Source of the DNA: Streptomyces cyaneogriseus subsp. noncyanogenus
GTDB taxonomy: Bacteria > Actinomycetota > Actinomycetes > Streptomycetales > Streptomycetaceae
Reading direction: 5' to 3'
Length of the DNA: 64,000 bases
Assembly (NCBI RefSeq): GCF_000931445.1
Contig: NZ_CP010849.1
Coordinates: 4,774,001-4,838,000 of the forward strand
Part shown: positions 59,454-64,000 of the stretch, one piece after another
How positions within the stretch are numbered: position 1 is the first letter of the stretch
How the letters are laid out: the number at the start of each line of letters is the position of its first letter
Notes under the pieces: generated by a model
Databases searched by the model: none
What the model was told of the DNA's origin: nothing
The model's input: only the letters and a program-made list of their open reading frames with translations
Translations under genes and position numbers: made by a program

Positions 59454-60416
59454 TCAGTCCACCGTCACGTAGTCGGGGCCGGAGTAGCGGCCGGTGGCCA
59501 GCTTCTGGCGCTGCATCAACAGGTCGTTCAGCAGCGAGGAGGCGCCGAAACGGAACCAGTGGTTGTCGAGCCAGTCCTGCCCCGCGGTCTCGTTGACCAG
59601 GACCAGGAACTTGATCGCGTCCTTGGCCGTGCGGATGCCGCCGGCCGGCTTCACGCCGACCTGGACGCCGGTCTGGGCGCGGAAGTCGCGGACCGCCTCC
59701 AGCATCAGCAGGGTGTTGGCCGGGGTCGCGTTGACGGCGACCTTGCCGGTGGAGGTCTTGATGAAGTCGGCGCCCGCCAGCATGCCGAGCCAGCTCGCAC
59801 GGCGGATGTTGTCGTACGTCGACAGCTCGCCGGTCTCGAAGATGACCTTCAGACGGGCGGAGGTGCCGCACGCCTCCTTCACGGCGACGATCTCGTCGTA
59901 CACCTTCCGGTAGTTCCCCGCGAGGAAGGCGCCGCGGTCGATGACCATGTCGATCTCGTCGGCGCCCGCCGCCACGGCCTCGCGCACGTCGGCCAGCTTG
60001 ACGGAGAGGGGGGCGCGGCCCGCCGGGAACGCGGTGGCGACCGAGGCGACCTTCACGCCGGAACCGGCGACGGCCTCCTTGGCGGTGGCCACCATGTCCG
60101 GGTAGACGCAGACCGCGGCCGTGGACGGGGCCGTGCGGTCGGTCGGGTCGGGGCGGACCGCCTTGGCGCCGAGCGCCCGGACCTTGCCCGGGGTGTCCGC
60201 GCCTTCCAGCGTCGTGAGGTCGACCATCGAGATCGCGAGGTCCAGGGCGTACGCCTTCGCCGTGGTCTTGATGGAGCGGGTGCCCAGGGAGGCGGCGCGC
60301 GCCTCCAGGCCGACCGCGTCGACGCCGGGCAGCCCGTGGAGGAAGCGGCGCAGCGTGCTGTCGGACGCGGCGACGTCCGAGAGTGCGTGAACTGCGGTGG
60401 GTGCATTGGTGGACAT
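59454..60416 (-). CDS. deoC: Deoxyribose-phosphate aldolase
   Basis: 320 residues from the ATG at 60416. The TIM-barrel aldolase has AVCVYPDMVATAKEAVAGSG, VASVATAFPAGRAPLSVKLA, GADEIDMVIDRGAFLAGNYR, LKVIFETGELSTYDNI, ADFIKTSTGKVAVNATP (Schiff-base Lys) and VKPAGGIRTAKDAIKFLVL. It splits deoxyribose-5-phosphate to acetaldehyde and glyceraldehyde-3-phosphate. The CTACGCGCGTAG operator at 60436 lies 20 bases before the start. It heads the deoC-aldehyde dehydrogenase operon. Confidence 0.95.
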   Translation of the reverse strand: MSTNAPTAVHALSDVAASDSTLRRFLHGLPGVDAVGLEARAASLGTRSIKTTAKAYALDLAISMVDLTTLEGADTPGKVRALGAKAVRPDPTDRTAPSTAAVCVYPDMVATAKEAVAGSGVKVASVATAFPAGRAPLSVKLADVREAVAAGADEIDMVIDRGAFLAGNYRKVYDEIVAVKEACGTSARLKVIFETGELSTYDNIRRASWLGMLAGADFIKTSTGKVAVNATPANTLLMLEAVRDFRAQTGVQVGVKPAGGIRTAKDAIKFLVLVNETAGQDWLDNHWFRFGASSLLNDLLMQRQKLATGRYSGPDYVTVD

Positions 60417-60435
60417 GGTCACCAGCCGAGCATAT

Positions 60436-60447
60436 CTACGCGCGTAG
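60436..60447. promoter_or_regulatory. Nucleoside-regulon operator upstream of deoC
   Basis: A perfect CTACGCGCGTAG. Reading toward deoC it continues as TAGATATGCT, which contains a TATGCT -10-like box, so bound protein would cover the promoter. Confidence 0.75.
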
Positions 60448-60552
60448 CGGCTGTACAGCCCCCGGAGCCGGGACCGGGGGCGCCGGGGCGCGCGGGAGGC
60501 GCGGACGGGCGGGGGCGAAACTCCGGGGCGGAGCCCTGGAGCCGGGGAAGGG

Positions 60553-60680
60553 CGGTGCGGGGACTCGCGGCGGCCGGGGTGGTGCGGGGACTCGCGGCGG
60601 CCGGGGTGGTGCGGTGCGGGGGCTCGCGGTGGCCGGGGCCCGGGGTGGTGCGGTGCGGGGGGCTCGCGGTGGCCGGGGCG
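60553..60680. repeat. Imperfect tandem repeats of 27-39 bp
   Basis: Four units beginning near 60553, 60580, 60608 and 60647 share gtgcggggactcgcggcggc or a close variant followed by cgggg. They lie in the 291-base gap between deoC and the downstream plus-strand gene. Similar G-rich short repeats are found downstream of sigQ. Confidence 0.65.
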
Positions 60681-60707
60681 TCGGAGGCGTCGGGCACAAT
60701 CGGCAGC

Positions 60708-61397
60708 ATGACGACCCCGGAGCACCAGTCCTCAGCACCGCAGCCGCCGGTCCCCGCGACCAGGGACCGGGTCTACCGCTCGCCCGGGGGCATCGCCGGC
60801 GGTGTGCTGCTGCTCGCCGTCATCGGCTGGCTCGGCATCGACGCCGTCGTCTCGGGCGAGGGGCGCACCCCGTGGCTGGCGCTGGCCGTGCTGCTCCTCC
60901 TCGTGCCGCTGGTCGTCGCCTTCACCCTGCGGCCCGCCGTCTTCGCGGGCGAGGACCGGCTGCGCGTCCGCAACCCCCTGCGGGTCGTCGTGCTGCCCTG
61001 GGGACAGGTGGCCTCGCTGCGGTCCGGCTACACCAACGAGGTCGTGGCCGCCTCCGGCACCAAGTACCAGCTGTGGGCCATTCCCGTCTCGCTGCGCGCC
61101 CGCAAGAAGGCCGCGCGCCAGGAGGCGCGGCGGGCCGCGGGCGGCGGCCGGGGGCGGGGCGGTGTCCTCGGCGGGATGGGGCAGGGCGCCTTCGGGGGCG
61201 CGGGCGCGGCGGCCGTGCAGGACGGGCCGGTGCGCGCGGAGACCGACCAGGCCATGGACGACCTGCGCGCACTGCGCGACGCCCGGGAGAAGGCGCGGTC
61301 CGCGCAGGGCGAGGTGACCGTGCGCTGGGCCTACGAGATCGCGGGACCGGCGGTGGCCGGGGCGGTGCTGCTGGCGGTGCTGCTTGCGGTGGGCTGA
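60708..61397 (+). CDS. PH-domain-like membrane protein
   Basis: 229 residues from the ATG at 60708. Two membrane segments (about 29-47 and 55-75) are followed by VFAGEDRLRVRNPLRVVVLP and WGQVASLRSGYTNEVVAASG with YQLWAIPVSLRARKKAARQE, the pattern of bacterial PH (DUF2581-type) domains at the membrane. A Gly-rich linker and a final membrane segment (AGPAVAGAVLLAVLLAV) complete it. Function unknown. Confidence 0.8.
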   Translation: MTTPEHQSSAPQPPVPATRDRVYRSPGGIAGGVLLLAVIGWLGIDAVVSGEGRTPWLALAVLLLLVPLVVAFTLRPAVFAGEDRLRVRNPLRVVVLPWGQVASLRSGYTNEVVAASGTKYQLWAIPVSLRARKKAARQEARRAAGGGRGRGGVLGGMGQGAFGGAGAAAVQDGPVRAETDQAMDDLRALRDAREKARSAQGEVTVRWAYEIAGPAVAGAVLLAVLLAVG

Positions 61398-61542
61398 GGC
61401 GCCGGTACGGGGGTGACGGGGGCCGGGCGGGGAGCGGGCCACCGGGGCGCGGATGACCGGGGCGGGCCTGTCGCCGTGAGTGGGGCGGGTGCGGTACGGC
61501 GGGCGCGGGCCGGTGGCCGCGGGTCGGGTGCGGGCGTCGGGT

Positions 61543-62760
61543 CTACGGTGCGCTCGGCCAGACCAGGAGCATGTGCGCCCCGCAGTAGGCCGAGCCCAGG
61601 ACGGCGGCCGCCAGCGCCAGCGTGCGATGGCGGTGCGAGGCGCGGGACAGGTGCAGGGCGAGCGGCAGCAGCAGCGGGAAGGCCGGGATGAGGAAACGGG
61701 CCCGCGGGAAGTACACACCGCCGCTGGCCAGGACGATCACCAGCAGCACGCCCGTGAAGACCAGCAGCGGCAGCGGCTGGCGGTCCCACAGCGACAGGCC
61801 GAACAGCACCACCGCCCCGATCAGCGTCAGCGTCACCACCACGAGGAACAGGTGCGGCGTCGGGTCGTACGCCAGGAACTGCCGCACCTGGTGCAGCGTG
61901 CGCACACCGCCGTCCAGCTCGTTGTGCCACAGCCGCTGTACGGCGAAGTAGCCGTCCCAGCGGCCCAGCCGCAGGCCCACCCAGCCGACGAACGCGCACC
62001 AGCCCAGCGGCGCCAGGCCCGCGGCGATCAGGGCACGCCTGCGCCTCGGGCGGCGCCGCAGGGACCACAGGGCCGCCACGCCGACCGCCACCGCCACCGC
62101 GACGCCGGTCGGCCGGGTCAGGCCCGCCAGCGCGGCCAGCGCGCCCGCCCACAGCCAGCGGCCGGTGAGCACCGCGTACAGCGACCACGCCGCGCACGCC
62201 GTGAACAGCGACTCCGTATAGCCCATCCACTGCACCGCGCCCACCGGGAACGCCGCCCACAGCGTCGTGAGCAGGACGCCGGTCCGGCGGCCGTACAGGC
62301 GGTCGCCCACCGCGAAGATCCCCCAGGCCGCCAGGAGGGAGGCGAGGACGGCGATGCCCAGACCGGTGGAGGCCCGTGAGCCGGGGGTGAGGACCGCGAC
62401 GGCCTTCACCAGGAACGGGTAGAGCGGGAAGAAGGCCAGGTTGTTGGCGTTGTAGGCGGTGCCCAGCTCGTGGGCGTAGCCGTGTTCGGCGATGCCCAGG
62501 TACCAGTCCGCGTCCCACTGGGCCGCCAGGATCGGCCACAGCTCGCGGCGCTGGCGGTGGGCCCACAGGGCGAGCACCAGCAGCCCCGTGGCGCGGACCG
62601 CGACATAGGCCGCCAGGGCCGGGGCCGCGCGGCGCAGGGCGTGCGCGACGCGCCGGACGAGGGCGCGCCGGGCGGCCGGCGCCACGGCCCTCGGCGCGTG
62701 CGGGCGCCGGGTGCCCGGGATGCGTCCGCTCTGCTTGGTTCCGGGGGCGGTCGAGGACAC
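61543..62760 (-). CDS. Mannosyltransferase-like integral membrane glycosyltransferase
   Basis: 405 residues from the GTG at 62760; the frame is open to 62889. A basic N-terminus precedes ten or so membrane segments. The motif AQWDADWYLGIAEHGYAHEL (Asp-rich first loop) and NNLAFFPLYPFLVK are typical of GT-C polyprenol-sugar transferases of the PIG-V/GT39-like type. WMGYTESLFTACAAWSLYAV and LAGLTRPTGVAVAVAVG also fit. It should use a polyprenyl-phosphate sugar on the outside of the membrane. The adjacent phosphohexomutase could supply the sugar phosphate for its donor (inference). Confidence 0.82.
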   Translation of the reverse strand: MSSTAPGTKQSGRIPGTRRPHAPRAVAPAARRALVRRVAHALRRAAPALAAYVAVRATGLLVLALWAHRQRRELWPILAAQWDADWYLGIAEHGYAHELGTAYNANNLAFFPLYPFLVKAVAVLTPGSRASTGLGIAVLASLLAAWGIFAVGDRLYGRRTGVLLTTLWAAFPVGAVQWMGYTESLFTACAAWSLYAVLTGRWLWAGALAALAGLTRPTGVAVAVAVGVAALWSLRRRPRRRRALIAAGLAPLGWCAFVGWVGLRLGRWDGYFAVQRLWHNELDGGVRTLHQVRQFLAYDPTPHLFLVVVTLTLIGAVVLFGLSLWDRQPLPLLVFTGVLLVIVLASGGVYFPRARFLIPAFPLLLPLALHLSRASHRHRTLALAAAVLGSAYCGAHMLLVWPSAP

Positions 62761-62860
62761 GGCGGCGGCTCCCTGGGTGGCTCGGTGGCGGCGTTCCGTC
62801 CACCGTTGCCCGGGCGGCGGCGTCGGCCGGGGAGCAGGGTCAGCCCTTGGAGCGAAATCA

Positions 62861-62898
62861 CCCGATGGGGTGCCTCCGGGCGGGGGCACCCCATCGGG
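62861..62898 (-). terminator. Terminator after the phosphohexomutase gene
   Basis: A perfect 14-bp stem (62861-62874 with 62885-62898) and a 10-base loop, 28 bases past the stop codon in the minus direction. Confidence 0.75.
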
Positions 62899-62925
62899 GA
62901 GAACGGCAGGAGCGGGGTACGGCGG

Positions 62926-64000
62926 TCAGATCCCGGCCGCCGCCGAGAGGTCGCGCTTGAGGGCCGTCAGCAGGTCGGCCGCCTTCGCCCGGGCCGCCGG
63001 GAGGCCGTCGTGCGCGGCGACCGGGACGGTGACCTCCAGGTAGCACTTGAGCTTCGGCTCCGTACCGCTGGGGCGGACGATCACGCGCGCGCCGTCCAGG
63101 GTGTAGCGCAGGCCGTCGGTGGGCGGCAGGGTCTGCGTCCCCCGCGTGAGGTCCTCCGCCTTCGTGACCGGCAGGCCCGCGAGACGGGTCGGAGGCTGCT
63201 CGCGCAGACGGCGCATGGCGTCGGCGATGACCGAGAGATCCTGCACGCGGACCGAGAGCTGGTCGGTGGCGTGCAGGCCGTGCTCCACGGCGAGGTCGTC
63301 GAGGAGGTCGAGCAGCGTGCGGCCCCGCGACTTCAGGACGGAGGCCAGTTCCGTGACGAGGAGGGCCGCCGTGATGCCGTCCTTGTCGCGCACGCCGTCC
63401 GGGTCGACGCAGTAGCCGAGCGCCTCCTCGTAGCCGTAGCGCAGGCCGTCGACGCGGGCGATCCACTTGAAGCCGGTGAGCGTCTCCTCGTGGGGCAGCC
63501 CCGCCTTCGCGGCGATCTTGCCGAGGAGGGCGGAGGAGACGATCGACTCGGCGAAGGTGCCGCGCGCTCCGCGGGTGACCAGATGGGCGGCGAGGAGCGC
63601 GCCGACCTCGTCGCCGCGCAGCATGCGCCAGCCGTCGCCGTCCTTCACCGCGACGGCGCAGCGGTCGGCGTCCGGGTCGTTGGCGATGACCAGGTCGGGG
63701 TCGGTCTCGCGGGCCTTGGCGAAGGCCAGGTCCATCGCGCCGGGCTCTTCCGGGTTGGGGAAGGCGACGGTGGGGAAGTCCGGGTCGGGCTCGGCCTGCT
63801 CGGCGACGAGGACCGGCTCCGGGAAGCCGGCGCGGGCGAAGGCGGCGAGCAGGACGTCCTTGCCGACGCCGTGCATCGCCGTGTAGACCGTGCGGGCGGT
63901 ACGGGGGGAGCCGGGGTCGAGGACGGCGTCCGTGCGGGCCAGATAGGCGTCGAGGACGCTGTCGTCGAGCGTGTCCCAGCCGGTGGCGGGGCGCGGCACG
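62926..64000 (-). CDS. manB: Phosphomannomutase/phosphoglucomutase, C-terminal part
   Basis: The last 358 codons are present; the gene runs off the right edge. Visible are the metal-binding loop DLVIANDPDADRCAVAV, the sugar-binding block ETLTGFKWIARVDGLRYGYE with EALGYCVDPDGVRDKDGITA, and the phosphate loop VIVRPSGTEPKLKCYLEV. The active-site Ser region lies beyond the window. It interconverts hexose-1- and hexose-6-phosphates and so feeds GDP-mannose and wall-polymer precursors. In S. coelicolor a phosphomannomutase lies at this place. Confidence 0.92.
   Translation of the reverse strand, partial: VPRPATGWDTLDDSVLDAYLARTDAVLDPGSPRTARTVYTAMHGVGKDVLLAAFARAGFPEPVLVAEQAEPDPDFPTVAFPNPEEPGAMDLAFAKARETDPDLVIANDPDADRCAVAVKDGDGWRMLRGDEVGALLAAHLVTRGARGTFAESIVSSALLGKIAAKAGLPHEETLTGFKWIARVDGLRYGYEEALGYCVDPDGVRDKDGITAALLVTELASVLKSRGRTLLDLLDDLAVEHGLHATDQLSVRVQDLSVIADAMRRLREQPPTRLAGLPVTKAEDLTRGTQTLPPTDGLRYTLDGARVIVRPSGTEPKLKCYLEVTVPVAAHDGLPAARAKAADLLTALKRDLSAAAGI

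Overview
The window is chromosomal DNA of a Streptomyces (very high G+C, frequent GTG/TTG starts, ATGA/GTGA translational overlaps, several ECF sigma factors). Gene content and order closely follow the S. coelicolor sdh to manB segment (roughly SCO4856-SCO4916, from memory). No phage, IS element, tRNA, rRNA or CRISPR array was seen.

Layout. 1-969: minus-strand sdhC-sdhD-sdhA (sdhA cut by the window edge). 1219-4891: a UraD-like protein with no normal start, a GH20 hexosaminidase and two unknowns. 4959-7655: a secreted amidase fused to seven FG-GAP repeats. 7920-11761: two consecutive ECF sigma genes, each overlapping a one-TM partner gene. 11998-15604: L,D-transpeptidase, a methylmalonyl-CoA-mutase-type large subunit and a LysE exporter. 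15618-17074: a flavin hydroxylase and a TetR regulator, both missing their N-termini at one shared junction. 17308-31132: a cell-surface glycopolymer locus with two methyltransferases, an acyltransferase, several glycosyltransferases, a polysialyltransferase-like protein, a CMP-ulosonate synthetase/HAD fusion and a NeuB-type synthase. It probably makes a Kdn-type (teichulosonic acid) wall polymer. 31587-41573: a nucleoside uptake and salvage block with an M20 amidohydrolase, two BmpA lipoproteins, an ABC ATPase, two permeases, cdd and deoA. 41647-47856: a broken Uma2 gene, AEC carrier, STAS protein, SigG-like sigma, MFS/LysR pair and a hydrolase. 48016-49134: add. 49311-55172: a small secreted protein, PspC, VanZ, and lipoprotein-afsQ2-afsQ1 divergent from sigQ. 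55849-64000: uridine-kinase-like protein, a second small secreted protein, an aldehyde dehydrogenase pair with deoC, a membrane protein, a mannosyltransferase-like protein and a partial phosphohexomutase.

How the genes connect. A 12-bp palindrome, CTACGCGCGTAG (or its close variant ending GTTA), lies upstream of both bmpA genes, the ABC ATPase, add and deoC. It ties nucleoside import and catabolism, spread over 27 kb, into one probable regulon. The AfsQ1 direct-repeat box lies between afsQ1 and sigQ.

Data quality. Four copies of a loxP-containing 42-bp adapter, which I recognise as the 454 Titanium mate-pair linker, sit in two pairs near 50.7 kb and 55.4 kb. They are flanked by short near-exact duplications of neighbouring DNA. 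These look like assembly artefacts, not engineered loxP sites or gene duplications. Isolated frame breaks elsewhere (Uma2, UraD-like) may share the same origin.
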